In this document: positions 53,108 through 63,818 of the stretch, one piece after another
How positions within the stretch are numbered: the first letter of the stretch is position 1
Layout: each line of letters opens with the position of its first letter
Origin: Ascidiaceihabitans sp023955215
Lineage (GTDB): Bacteria > Pseudomonadota > Alphaproteobacteria > Rhodobacterales > Rhodobacteraceae
Length of the DNA: 64,000 bases
Direction: 5' to 3'
NCBI GenBank assembly: GCA_943788345.1
Contig: CALSPX010000001.1
Location: forward strand, 150,901 to 214,900
Program-made: the position numbers and the translations under genes
Notes under the pieces: model-generated
Seen by the model: the letters and a program-made list of their open reading frames with translations, nothing else
Database searches by the model: none
What the model was told of the DNA's origin: nothing

Positions 53108-53680
53108 TTGCCAGAAAAAGAGACGACTTTGCTGTCAGTCCATTCCACACCCGATGCGTTCACCCAAGCCGAATGCGAACACATCATCGCCTCCCTTTCA
53201 ACGGTTCCAGCCAGCGACGCGCTGCTGGTCGGCAAAACCCGTGACCACAATCTGCGCAACGCCGAGTTGGTATGGATGGATGACGTCAAAGGGATGGGCT
53301 GGGTGATGGATCGCCTGATCGACATCGTGCGCACGTCAAACAAGGCGCAATTTGATTTTGATCTGCGCGAATTTGCAGAAAGCCCACAGGCAGCAACGTA
53401 TAAATCCTCTGAAGCTGGGCACTTTGCATGGCATTCAGATATTGGCCTTGGGGCTGCTGCCGGGAAGCGTAAACTGACCCTTGTTTTACAGTTAAGTGAG
53501 CCTGGCAGCTATGAGGGCGGAAACCTGGAAATTATGCCCAGTGCGCAGGTGTTATTCGCCAACCGCGCTCAAGGCTGCGTGAGTGTGTTTCCCAGTTTCT
53601 CTTTACATCAGGTCACACCGGTAACGACCGGAACACGTCACTCGATCACGGTTTGGGCGCATGGACCTGCATTTCGCTAG
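53108..53680 (+). CDS. 2OG-Fe(II) oxygenase (prolyl-4-hydroxylase/PKHD-like)
   Basis: A 190-residue double-stranded beta-helix oxygenase. Iron ligands are His 109 and Asp 111 (FAWHSDIG) and His 167 (FSLHQVTPV); Arg 177 (TGTRHSITVW) would bind 2-oxoglutarate. GGNLEIM matches the PKHD branch. The only plausible start is TTG at 53108, 15 bases after the cytidylyltransferase stop, with no clear Shine-Dalgarno sequence, so coupling is likely. Substrate unknown; a lipid head group is possible given the neighbours. Confidence 0.85.
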   Translation: MPEKETTLLSVHSTPDAFTQAECEHIIASLSTVPASDALLVGKTRDHNLRNAELVWMDDVKGMGWVMDRLIDIVRTSNKAQFDFDLREFAESPQAATYKSSEAGHFAWHSDIGLGAAAGKRKLTLVLQLSEPGSYEGGNLEIMPSAQVLFANRAQGCVSVFPSFSLHQVTPVTTGTRHSITVWAHGPAFR

Positions 53681-53763
53681 GACAGGGCAGCTCATATCGA
53701 GGCAGGGGCAGGGTGTGCGTTACGTTGCCGGACTCGCAAACAAACGGCAAGTTTGACCAACAG

Positions 53764-55134
53764 CTAAGTTAGCACCGCATAAGCACCGGTGAGCAGCGGG
53801 GCGCAAATCAAGCCAACAACAAGCGCGGCACGAAAATGGCCCCAGTGTGTGGCGCGATCCAAGGTTCTCTTTTGAATGGCAATATGTTCGGCTGAGAAAG
53901 AAAGGTCTGATGGTTGCTGGGTAAGTTCGATTGCCATCCGAAGCAGACTGACTGATCTTTGCGTTAAGATAGCACCCAGTCCAATGGTAATATGGATGAG
54001 CGTGGGAATTAATGTGGTCATTGCCATCAAGTACAGCGCCACAACGGTTCTGGGGTCTGCTTGCACACCAGTCCAGTAGGCCCGCAAATCGAGCGGAACC
54101 GTCGTTGGGCTGATCCAACCCCAAAATGCCAATATAGCCCACAACGAGACAATCAACCCGATAAAGCAAAGCACCGCCAGACATAGATCCACAAATATCC
54201 GAACAAGAACCTGCCAAGGTTGCGGCCGGTTTGCGGATGTTCTTTTTAGGAAAGCATATGTGATCCAAAGAGAGAGCATGTCAGTGCCTGCGTTCAGGAG
54301 GGGAAGGAAGGCGTAAAGCAATAAATGCAGCGTCGCGATTTCTATATCACCAACGACTGCTACGGCCGCTGCTGCCGCCGCGTTGCCAGCCACACCAAAG
54401 CCACCGACGACGGCTGCAGCAAATGTTCCATCTACAGAAATTGCGGCTGCAAAGGCACCAGCAACCGCAACGGCGACCGCCACCGCAATGGACCCAGTGA
54501 ATGTGCCGGGAAACATAGCCGCAACGGTCAGAGCGACAGAAATGGCGAAGACAATTGCTATCCCACCAACTAATGTCTCAAGCCCGACCCGGTCCATCTT
54601 GGTGTTAGGACCAACCAGTTTTGGCATTTTTTGGGAAAGTTTGGCTACAAAATACTGGCTAAGGGCGTCATTGTTTTTCACAATCATAAACGCAAAAATG
54701 ATACTGCCGACCAATAGTAAGAAACGCCAAAGCCGGCCAATGTTCGATTCAATGTCGCGAAATATATCGATCCCAGCAGGTGACCAAATATTGAAAAAAA
54801 GCCACCCCATGATTATCGCGATGAGAGGGTAGAATAATGCGACCGTTAGGCAGGTTCCGTATGTCCGCCACGACACCATTTTCTGGCCGTAAACTTTTCC
54901 AGAACACTCAATGACGCTTTCCAATGAGGTGAAATAGCTTTCTGTCGCACCGCGGTTCAAGTGTGCAATTATAGTCTCGCGCGCCCCTAAATTATCAATA
55001 GCGGCTTTGATTTTCCGATTCGAGATCCGCTGCGCAAATGTTGCGACTGACATTGCGATGAAGACCAATAGCAAAGCCATCACTACCAACGCGCCTTGGT
55101 TCTTGTACGCTTGATCCCAAATATCGACGTTCAT
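53764..55134 (-). CDS. Large membrane protein with Ala/Val/Gly-rich core, unknown
   Basis: A 456-residue protein with about eight hydrophobic segments (for example 14-34, 93-117, 137-157, 190-215, 265-290, 310-340, 365-390 and 435-456). Residues 217-262 are a low-complexity run of Ala, Val and Gly (VAVAVAVAGAFAAA and NAAAAAAVAVVGD). A charged soluble part lies between helices 1 and 2 (35-90, ISNRKIKAAIDNLGARE). I recognise no family. It is on the minus strand with no close partner; a repeat array lies about 250 bases upstream of its start. Confidence 0.65.
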   Translation of the reverse strand: MNVDIWDQAYKNQGALVVMALLLVFIAMSVATFAQRISNRKIKAAIDNLGARETIIAHLNRGATESYFTSLESVIECSGKVYGQKMVSWRTYGTCLTVALFYPLIAIIMGWLFFNIWSPAGIDIFRDIESNIGRLWRFLLLVGSIIFAFMIVKNNDALSQYFVAKLSQKMPKLVGPNTKMDRVGLETLVGGIAIVFAISVALTVAAMFPGTFTGSIAVAVAVAVAGAFAAAISVDGTFAAAVVGGFGVAGNAAAAAAVAVVGDIEIATLHLLLYAFLPLLNAGTDMLSLWITYAFLKRTSANRPQPWQVLVRIFVDLCLAVLCFIGLIVSLWAILAFWGWISPTTVPLDLRAYWTGVQADPRTVVALYLMAMTTLIPTLIHITIGLGAILTQRSVSLLRMAIELTQQPSDLSFSAEHIAIQKRTLDRATHWGHFRAALVVGLICAPLLTGAYAVLT

Positions 55135-55473
55135 TGGTAGGTATACTCCTCACCCATACGTAATCCTTATCGAAAAGGGGGCTGCGTTTCAATCAGGTCG
55201 GATCGAAGGGCGTGTGCAACAGGTCGCCGGCGTAGGCTTTAAAAGCGCCTATTTCTTTTGGTACCAGATTTTTTGGTGTTTCTGACGGTCATTGTTTGAA
55301 TTTTGGGGGCGTGAAATTCTCTAATAATCGATTTTTCGAGGAAGAATTCACCCAAGGAACAGGCCGATAATGCACCGATACAATACTGACGTTATACCGA
55401 CGTTATACATACACGACAAATTCAGGAATTTTGCCTCTTGCCCCCCTCTCAACTCATCGCTAAACGGGGCAAC
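55135..55473. other. Gene-free stretch before tRNA-Ser
   Basis: No credible gene. It contains the second triple 11-bp repeat and several AT-rich tracts that may hold the promoters for tRNA-Ser and for the divergent membrane-protein gene. The open frame on the minus strand here runs through the tRNA and is not coding. Confidence 0.5.
55383..55415. repeat. Triple 11-bp direct repeat, copy 2
   Basis: Units ATACTGACGTT, ATACCGACGTT and ATACATACACG, in the same order and orientation as copy 1 at 51628. It lies 58 bases before tRNA-Ser and about 250 bases upstream of the membrane-protein gene. Confidence 0.75.
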
Positions 55474-55563
55474 AGAGACGTGGCCGAGTGGTCGAAGGCG
55501 CTCCCCTGCTAAGGGAGTAGGCCCGTGAGGGTCTCGAGGGTTCGAATCCCTTCGTCTCTGCCA
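55474..55563 (+). tRNA. tRNA-Ser (anticodon GCU)
   Basis: A 90-base class II tRNA with a long variable arm. The acceptor stem AGAGACG pairs with CGTCTCT, the anticodon stem-loop is CTCCCCTGCTAAGGGAG with GCT, the T-loop is GGTTCGAATCC, and CCA is encoded. Confidence 0.97.
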
Positions 55564-55747
55564 TACCCTTCCATATATTTCCGTGGTGCGTTGCCCACTA
55601 AACAGCGGCAATGCTGATTTTTTACGGTTGGCTATGGATGGCAGCTGTTGAAGGCGTTAAAGGTGCTTTTGCTATAAGGGTGGTCTATTTTCTGTAGTCG
55701 CCTGTTCCAAGATTGATTGGCTCAATCGCTTTGCATCCGAGGGCTTT

Positions 55748-56659
55748 ATGAATAGATACTGTGTAACTCTTGTCTGTAATTTCAATTACTTGGACAAGGC
55801 GGGCTTTGTTGCCGCACAGCTTTTGGCGCAGTCGAATCGCGATTTTGATGTCGTTATTTGCAGTGATGTGGTGCCAGAAGAACGGCCTGGCTTTTTGCCT
55901 GAGGGCGCAATTTTGAGGCAGCTTGATGTGGGAGAGACGCTTCAAAACCTTCCGCAGAACGAGCGATTGAAAGACTATACATATTGGCGCTTACCCGCGA
56001 TTGAAGATCTTAGCAAAGACTATGAACGTATTTTGTATTTGGATACGGATGTCTTTGTTTCTCGCGATGGTTTGGCTAATTTGTTCAAATTAGACATGCA
56101 ATATCAAGTGCTTGCGGCAGTGCGGGATATCCACCAACGGCACCGTCAAGATCGTTCTGTTCAGGAATTCGCTGTTTTGGGTTACGAAACAGCTCCATAT
56201 TTCAATGCAGGTGTGTTGTTGGTTGACTGCGCGCGTTGGTTGGAAACCGAGGCGTTTCAGAAGATCATGCAAATTGCAAAAGTGTCGCCTGAGGCGTTAT
56301 TTTGCCATGATCAAAGCCTGCTCAATATTCACTTTCACCAAAGCTGGCTAGAGCTGTCTCCGCTATGGAATTGGCAAAATTCCGATAGGGTGAACTTGGT
56401 TGGTGAGTTTGTATCGCCCTACCTAATCCACTTCGTTGGTGCGACTAAGATTTGGAATGCAGATAATGGCTGCCTCCCAGGGAAATATCACGCTGCATTC
56501 AGTGCTTACCTAGGTGAGCCGGTTTCGGAGGCGCAATTCTCTGGTGGCCTTTTTAAATTGTTGTTGAAGAATGCATGGTATCTGAAGCGAACACTTAGAT
56601 ACCTTTCGTCCTTTCCGACTTCGCGAAGTACGATCCGTCATAGCGATAAGTCAATTTAA
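55748..56659 (+). CDS. Family 8-like glycosyltransferase
   Basis: A 303-residue retaining-type glycosyltransferase (GT8 pattern). The metal-binding DxD is Asp 99/Asp 101 in ILYLDTDVFVS; PYFNAGVLLVDCARW and FCHDQSLLNIHF are typical downstream motifs, and IHFVGATKIW holds the later His ligand. The family builds lipopolysaccharide or other surface glycans. ATG at 55748 is used. It is a single gene after tRNA-Ser; the sugar and acceptor are unknown. Confidence 0.88.
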   Translation: MNRYCVTLVCNFNYLDKAGFVAAQLLAQSNRDFDVVICSDVVPEERPGFLPEGAILRQLDVGETLQNLPQNERLKDYTYWRLPAIEDLSKDYERILYLDTDVFVSRDGLANLFKLDMQYQVLAAVRDIHQRHRQDRSVQEFAVLGYETAPYFNAGVLLVDCARWLETEAFQKIMQIAKVSPEALFCHDQSLLNIHFHQSWLELSPLWNWQNSDRVNLVGEFVSPYLIHFVGATKIWNADNGCLPGKYHAAFSAYLGEPVSEAQFSGGLFKLLLKNAWYLKRTLRYLSSFPTSRSTIRHSDKSI

Positions 56660-56685
56660 GTAGAATAAGACGAAATTATTTGAAC

Positions 56686-56725
56686 AAAAAAGGCCGCCTG
56701 TCATTGTCTGACAAGCGGCCTTTTT
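56686..56725. terminator. Bidirectional terminator between GT8 gene and icd
   Basis: AAAAAAGGCCGC pairs with GCGGCCTTTTT, with inner TGTCA/TGACA pairing. The A-run and T-run make it work for both convergent genes. Confidence 0.85.
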
Positions 56726-56741
56726 CGTAATGTTATCAGTC

Positions 56742-58931
56742 TTAACCGATGATTGCGTTCAGCGTTTTGGATGGACGCATCACGGCGGCTGTTTTGGCTT
56801 CGTCACCGTGGAAGTATCCACCTAAATCAACGGCTGGGCCTTGGGCCTCTGCAAGTTCTGACAGGATTGCAGTCTCGCTAGCAGCAAGTGCAGCAGCGAT
56901 TGGTGTGAAGTGTGTGGATAGCTCAGCGTCATCACCTTGCGTGGCCAGTGCTTCTGCCCAATAGCGGGCAAACCAATAGTGGCTGTCACGGTTGTCGTGC
57001 TCTTTTAATTTGCGTGAAGGAGAACGGCCATTGTCCAAGATCCCTTGGGTCGCAGCATCAGCAGCGTTACCCAATACGCGGGCTTTCTCATTGCCCTTTG
57101 CATCAGCCAAGAATGTTAGGCTTTCACCCAAGGCACAGAATTCGCCCAAGCTGTCCCAACGCAAGTGGTTTTCTTCCATCAGCTGTTGAACGTGCTTTGG
57201 TGCGGACCCACCAGCGCCAGTTTCAAAAAGGCCGCCACCGTTCATAAGTTTAACGATAGATAGCATTTTTGCTGATGTTGCCAGTTCCAAGATTGGGAAC
57301 AAGTCGGTCAAGTAATCGCGCAGAACGTTGCCTGTGATCGCGATTGAGTTTTCACCGCGTGTGATGATCTCAAGTGAGGCGCGTGTCGCTTCGCGTGGCG
57401 CCATAATTTGGAACTTGTCTGCGACGCCTTGGGCTTCCAAGATCGGCTTAACGTAAGCAATCAATTCAGCGTCGTGATCGCGGTCAGCGTCCAGCCAGAA
57501 GATTGCATTGCAGCCTTCTGCTTTTTGACGTGAAATCGCAAGGTTTACCCAATCCTCGATAGGTGCTTTGCGCGCTGAGGCTGAACGCCAGATGTCGCCT
57601 GCTTCAACAACGTGGCTGTGCAATACAGTGCCATCATCAAGGATCATTTTGACTGTGCCAGCTTCCGCAATTTCGAACGTCGTTGGGTGTGAGCCGTATT
57701 CTTCAGCTTTTTGCGCCATCAGGCCAACATTTTGAACCGTACCAGCAGTTGCTGGATTCAGTTTGCCGTTCTCCTTAAAGAACTTGATGCTTTCGTCGTA
57801 GACAGGTGCGTATGAATTATCGGGGATCACACAGTTTGTGTCTGACTCGTTGCCATCTGGACCCCAGCCTTTGCCGCCAGCGCGGATAAGTGCAGGCATA
57901 GATGCGTCAATGATGACGTCTGAAGGTACGTGAAGGTTTGTTATACCTTTATCAGAGTCGACCATATACATAGGTGGACGTGATGCGATGCAGGCCTCGA
58001 TATCTGCAACGATTGCAGCGTTGCCTTCAACACGGCCCATTAGATCGCCAAGGCCAGAGTTAGGGTTTACACCCAAGTCCGCCATTGCTTCGCCATGCTT
58101 TTCAAAGACGGGTGCGAGGAATGCTTTTACAGCGTGTCCAAAGATGATTGGGTCAGAGACCTTCATCATCGTCGCTTTCATGTGCAGCGAGAATAGCGTG
58201 CCTTCGGCTTTTGTCTTTTCGATTTCTTCCGCAAGGAAGGCATCCAAAGCTTTGCCGCTCATGAATGTTGCATCAACAACAGTACCAGCAGGGTATGACA
58301 GGCCGTCTTTCAAGACTGTTGCGCCGTTTGCTGTTTCCAAAACGATTTTGGCACCAGTCTCTTTAGCAAGAGTTGCTGATACTTCGTTTGAGAAGAAGTC
58401 GCCGCCAGACATGGCTGCAACGCGTGTTTTGCTGTCGGATTTCCACTCGCCCATGCGGTGTGGGTTGTTTTGGGCAAAACTTTTTACAGCTTTTGCAGCG
58501 CGGCGGTCAGAGTTGCCTTCGCGCAGAACTGGGTTCACAGCTGAGCCTTTAAGGCCATCGTATTTTGTACGAACTGCTTTTTCTGCGTCGGTTTCTGGCG
58601 TCTCAGGGTAGTCCGGCAGTGCGAACCCTTGGGATTGCAATTCTTTGATCGCGGCAACCAACTGTGGAACTGATGCTGAGATGTTAGGAAGCTTGATAAC
58701 GTTGGCGTCTGGTGTTTTTACCAATTTACCAAGCTCAGCTAGGTCATCTGATTGGCGCTGATCTTCTTTGAGGTGCTCAGGGAAGGTCGCAAGAATGCGG
58801 CCAGCTAGGCTGATATCTTTGGTTCCAACAGAAACGCCAGCTGCCGCTGCGAACTTTTGGATGATCGGAAGGAAAGATGCAGAAGCCAGCTCAGGTGCTT
58901 CGTCGACTTTTGTGTAGATGATATCAGACAT
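56742..58931 (-). CDS. icd: Isocitrate dehydrogenase, NADP, monomeric type
   Basis: A 729-residue monomeric (type II, about 80 kDa) isocitrate dehydrogenase, converting isocitrate to 2-oxoglutarate and NADPH in the citric acid cycle. The length and the N-terminal SDIIYTKVDEAPELAS and LKGSAVNPVLREGNSDRRA segments are characteristic, distinct from the dimeric 45-kDa form. ATG at 58931 has AGGA 6 bases upstream; the ATG at 58943 is an alternative. A shared terminator closes the gene. Confidence 0.96.
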   Translation of the reverse strand: MSDIIYTKVDEAPELASASFLPIIQKFAAAAGVSVGTKDISLAGRILATFPEHLKEDQRQSDDLAELGKLVKTPDANVIKLPNISASVPQLVAAIKELQSQGFALPDYPETPETDAEKAVRTKYDGLKGSAVNPVLREGNSDRRAAKAVKSFAQNNPHRMGEWKSDSKTRVAAMSGGDFFSNEVSATLAKETGAKIVLETANGATVLKDGLSYPAGTVVDATFMSGKALDAFLAEEIEKTKAEGTLFSLHMKATMMKVSDPIIFGHAVKAFLAPVFEKHGEAMADLGVNPNSGLGDLMGRVEGNAAIVADIEACIASRPPMYMVDSDKGITNLHVPSDVIIDASMPALIRAGGKGWGPDGNESDTNCVIPDNSYAPVYDESIKFFKENGKLNPATAGTVQNVGLMAQKAEEYGSHPTTFEIAEAGTVKMILDDGTVLHSHVVEAGDIWRSASARKAPIEDWVNLAISRQKAEGCNAIFWLDADRDHDAELIAYVKPILEAQGVADKFQIMAPREATRASLEIITRGENSIAITGNVLRDYLTDLFPILELATSAKMLSIVKLMNGGGLFETGAGGSAPKHVQQLMEENHLRWDSLGEFCALGESLTFLADAKGNEKARVLGNAADAATQGILDNGRSPSRKLKEHDNRDSHYWFARYWAEALATQGDDAELSTHFTPIAAALAASETAILSELAEAQGPAVDLGGYFHGDEAKTAAVMRPSKTLNAIIG

Positions 58932-59068
58932 AGGAATCCTCATGAATGTGGTTTGGCCGTTCCATAGCGGATCGATCAGGTGGCGTCGACTGTATACCGT
59001 TGTATGCCGTAAAGTTTTTTAAACTAATTCTCGACTTTGTCAGGTAAAGATTACTTAAGTTATAACGC

Positions 59069-59102
59069 AAAAGGCCACAGATCAGAAATCTGTGGCCTTT
59101 TC
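59069..59102. terminator. Terminator of the IlvD/Edd-family gene
   Basis: A 14-bp near-perfect inverted repeat, AAAAGGCCACAGAT / ATCTGTGGCCTTTT, with a 5-base loop lies just after the dehydratase stop on the minus strand. It gives a T-run in both directions. Confidence 0.88.
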
Positions 59103-59120
59103 TATATTTGAAGACGGGTA

Positions 59121-60917
59121 TTAGTGGTTGTCGCGTGGCATGCTTTTGCGTGCGATGTCGCGATAGTTCGGTGCATCGCGCAGGGTCATACCCTTGTCGA
59201 ACGGCTGAACCATCTCGCGGAAGTACTGCTGCCACGGCGATTGGCTTTCAGGCACTGGGAAACCGCCATCGGCCATCAAGGTCACTTGACGTGCAGCCAA
59301 CTCCTTTTCCGAAATAAGAATATCCGCGGTACATTTGTTCAGGTCGATCCGCACCTGATCGCCTGTGCGCAGTATAGCCAGACCACCATTGTCCGCCGCC
59401 TCTGGGGATGCGTTTAGGATGGATGGAGAGCCAGAGGTGCCGGATTGGCGGCCATCACCAACACATGGCAACGCCTCAACCCCTTGTTTCAGCAAGTATG
59501 ATGGTGCGCGCATGTTCACAACTTCTGCACCGCCGGGATAGCCTTTGGGGCCAGCGCCTCGCATTACAAGGATACATCCTTCATCAATGCCCTCTGCAGG
59601 ATCGTCGATACGGTGGTGGTAATCTTCTGGCCCGTCAAATACGATCGCACGCCCTTCAAAGGCATTTAGGTCTTCAGGGTTAGACAGGTATGTCTTTCTA
59701 AATGCTGGGCTGATGACGCTTGTCTTCATAATTGCGCTGTCGAACAGGTTGCCCTTCAGGTTGATGAATCCTGCGGCTTCCATCAGTGGGGCAGCCACTG
59801 TTTTGATGACATTGCCGTTGGTGGTTTTTCGGGTTTCGCAGTTTGCACCCATTGTTTGTCCATTGGCTGTGATCGCATTGGGGTAGGGAAGAAGACCGGC
59901 CTCAAGTAATTCACCAACAACAGCTGGGACACCACCCGCGCGGTGAAAGTCTTCGCCCAAGTACTCCCCAGCTGGCTGTAGGTTAACCAACAAGGGTGTT
60001 TTGTGCCCTACGGACTGCCAATCATCATTGGACAATGGAATGTCCAAGTGGCGCGCAATCGCATTGAGGTGGATTGGTGCGTTGGTAGAACCACCAATAG
60101 CTGAGTTGATGACAATCGCGTTTTCAAAGGCTTCGCGTGTCATAATGTCGGAGGGACGTAGATCCTCCCAGACCATATCAACGATGCGCTGCCCCGTTTC
60201 ATAGCTGATCTGTCCACGCTCACGGTAAGGGGCAGGGATCGCGGCGGCACCGGGCAGTTGCATACCTAGACCTTCAGCCAATGAATTCATCGTGGTCGCA
60301 GTCCCCATCGTGTTACAATAGCCAACGGATGGTGCGGACGCGGCTGCAATTTCCATGAACCCATCATTGTCGATCTCGCCTGCGGCAAGCTTTTCACGGG
60401 CTTTCCAGATGACGGTACCAGAGCCTGCGCGTTCGCCGTCCCACCAGCCGTTAAGCATCGGACCAACTGAAAGCGCAATGGCCGGTATGTTGACTGTTGC
60501 TGCTGCCATCAAAAGGGCAGGGGTTGTTTTATCACAACCAATAGTAAGGACTACGCCGTCTACAGGGTAACCGAACAACGTCTCGACCAGTCCAAGGTAG
60601 GCAAGGTTGCGGTCCAAACTGGCTGTCGGGCGCTTGCCTGTCTCTTGAATAGGGTGAACGGGCATCTCCATTGGGACACCACCTGCTGCAATGATCCCGT
60701 CGCGAACCCGTTTCGCCAATTCTATATGGTGACGGTTACAAGGACTAAGGTCGCTACCAGTCTGCGCAATCGCGATGATAGGCTTGCCAGACTGTAGTTC
60801 CTGACGTGTTAGCCCGTAGTTCAGATACCGCTCTAGATATAGTGCAGTCATTTCTGGATTGTCTGGGTTATCAAACCACTGGCGTGATCTAAGGTCTTTG
60901 GGATCTAGTTTGCTCAA
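59121..60917 (-). CDS. IlvD/Edd family dehydratase (sugar-acid type)
   Basis: A 598-residue iron-sulfur dehydratase. Three cluster cysteines are at 60 (SDLSPCNRHH), 128 (IGCDKTTPA) and 201 (VGYCNTMGTA), the pattern of the [2Fe-2S] arabinonate/xylonate dehydratases rather than dihydroxyacid dehydratase IlvD. The segments LDRNLAYLGLVETLFGYPVD and GTSGSPSILNASPEA are also of that branch. It dehydrates a sugar acid in a pentose or hexose route; the exact substrate is inferred only by resemblance. It stands alone with a strong terminator. Confidence 0.85.
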   Translation of the reverse strand: MSKLDPKDLRSRQWFDNPDNPEMTALYLERYLNYGLTRQELQSGKPIIAIAQTGSDLSPCNRHHIELAKRVRDGIIAAGGVPMEMPVHPIQETGKRPTASLDRNLAYLGLVETLFGYPVDGVVLTIGCDKTTPALLMAAATVNIPAIALSVGPMLNGWWDGERAGSGTVIWKAREKLAAGEIDNDGFMEIAAASAPSVGYCNTMGTATTMNSLAEGLGMQLPGAAAIPAPYRERGQISYETGQRIVDMVWEDLRPSDIMTREAFENAIVINSAIGGSTNAPIHLNAIARHLDIPLSNDDWQSVGHKTPLLVNLQPAGEYLGEDFHRAGGVPAVVGELLEAGLLPYPNAITANGQTMGANCETRKTTNGNVIKTVAAPLMEAAGFINLKGNLFDSAIMKTSVISPAFRKTYLSNPEDLNAFEGRAIVFDGPEDYHHRIDDPAEGIDEGCILVMRGAGPKGYPGGAEVVNMRAPSYLLKQGVEALPCVGDGRQSGTSGSPSILNASPEAADNGGLAILRTGDQVRIDLNKCTADILISEKELAARQVTLMADGGFPVPESQSPWQQYFREMVQPFDKGMTLRDAPNYRDIARKSMPRDNH

Positions 60918-61871
60918 TGTGGCCTCCTATTGGCATGTCGGGGGCACTGCATCGAGTTTTATCAGGCCCGTAGTTTACGGTAATAATGAGTATGGCGTTT
61001 CAACGCTATGTTGTTTCGTCAGTTCCCCAACATGAATTACGCCACGTTGAGGTGTAAATATGTGGAAGAACCATTTTTGAAGCTCAAACTAAAAGCAGCC
61101 GGACACTATAACAACAAGTAGTAGCTTAGCCTGTGCGGTAGGAATGACGTGGGCTCCCCGAGTTCCAGTGTTAATTCTGCGTTTTAAGCGGCCATATACG
61201 TTGGGCAGGCAGTGCTAATGCGAATGTGCTACATGGGTGCTGAAAGATACATAGGAACACCGATGAAGTTTTGCTTTTGGTCTCTTGCGCGCAATGACGT
61301 AAACAGTCCTGCTTTTGGCGAAAACTAATAGCTTTCTTGTAGATCTTGTGGATAACTCTCCCTTGAAAACAAAGGCATCTTTGACCTCAGCAAGAATTTC
61401 AAATTATCTTTGCTTTCTATGAAAAAAGCACTTGCGACTCTGTTGTAGTAACACTAGAACCCCTTTTACCGGAGGCGCAGTGATGCGGTGATGGTCGACT
61501 GAGAGGATAAGCGGAGACGCTAGGTTCTTGAAGTTGTTGAAGAAATTCAGAGATTTAGATGGCGGGGCGCGCTGGTAGTAATTGGCGCATCTTGATTATT
61601 TTTGTCTCTACGTTGTTTGAAAATTGAATATCTGAAGAGATATGTGGGCGGTTTGGTTCGTTTCGATGGATCAACCTCTTCATATCAACGCCGGTAGAGA
61701 CGCGCATTTATGTGTTTATCGATGACCGGTGTCAGCTTCACTGTTTGAACGGCTTTTGTTATCTTTGATAACTGAAGTACATCAAACAGAATTAAGTGCT
61801 CTTATTACTTTGCAGTAGTAAGGGTGATGTGCAGAGGCTCGAACGTCAAGGTTAAGATCGCAAGATCTTTT
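60918..61871 (+). other. Long gene-free region holding the rRNA operon leader
   Basis: No coding gene is seen in about 950 bases. TTGACC at 61381 is a possible rRNA promoter -35, with no good -10 at 17 bases. GTTGTTTGAAAATTGAATAT at 61613-61632 resembles sequences common in rRNA leaders and spacers of this order. The upstream half probably serves the divergent dehydratase gene. Confidence 0.5.
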
Positions 61872-63342
<1,471 letters not shown>

Positions 63343-63497
63343 GTATCTAGTCAGATTAGCTTGCTAATCTCGTGATACACTTAGCAAGAACAGCAAACAA
63401 AGCTGTTCGAAATAGTTCATCTTAGATGGACACATTGAGCCGAGCCGTCCTCATATCTCTTCAGAATACGATCCACATCGAGTGGATTGCACGAAAT

Positions 63498-63573
63498 GGG
63501 GCGTTAGCTCAGCTGGGAGAGCACCTGCTTTGCAAGCAGGGGGTCATCGGTTCGATCCCGATACGCTCCACCA
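63498..63573 (+). tRNA. tRNA-Ala (anticodon UGC)
   Basis: 76 bases. Acceptor GGGGCGT pairs with ACGCTCC (one G-U), the anticodon loop is TTTGCAA (TGC), the T-loop is GGTTCGATCCC, and CCA is encoded. First tRNA of the 16S-23S spacer. Confidence 0.97.
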
Positions 63574-63741
63574 AGCGCTTTCACTGCAAAGCGCGACGCT
63601 CTGGCAGCATATCCCTTGGGGTGTGCGAGAAGAGCAGCTAACAAGCCGAAGATGGACACTGGTCATACGCTGTCGCAACTCACGCATTGCTTCGCAATAC
63701 GTTGTTTGCGCTTCGTCGATTTTACTTACGTAAAATCAACT

Positions 63742-63818
<77 letters not shown>

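Noticed and set aside
54325..54832. Plus-strand ORFs opposite the membrane protein gene
   Set aside because: They are the complement of the Ala/Val/Gly-rich codons and give Ala/Thr/Pro-rich low-complexity sequence.
55474..55563. tRNA-Ser as an integration site for a genomic island
   Set aside because: No integrase gene and no repeat of the tRNA 3' end was seen nearby, so an island boundary is not supported.
55348..55611. 87-codon minus-strand ORF
   Set aside because: It reads through tRNA-Ser in antisense; the RRRDSNPRDP string is a well-known artefact of tRNA-Ser sequence.
63426..63733. ORFs across tRNA-Ala in the spacer
   Set aside because: They read through the tRNA (AQLGEHLLCKQGV type string) and are artefacts.
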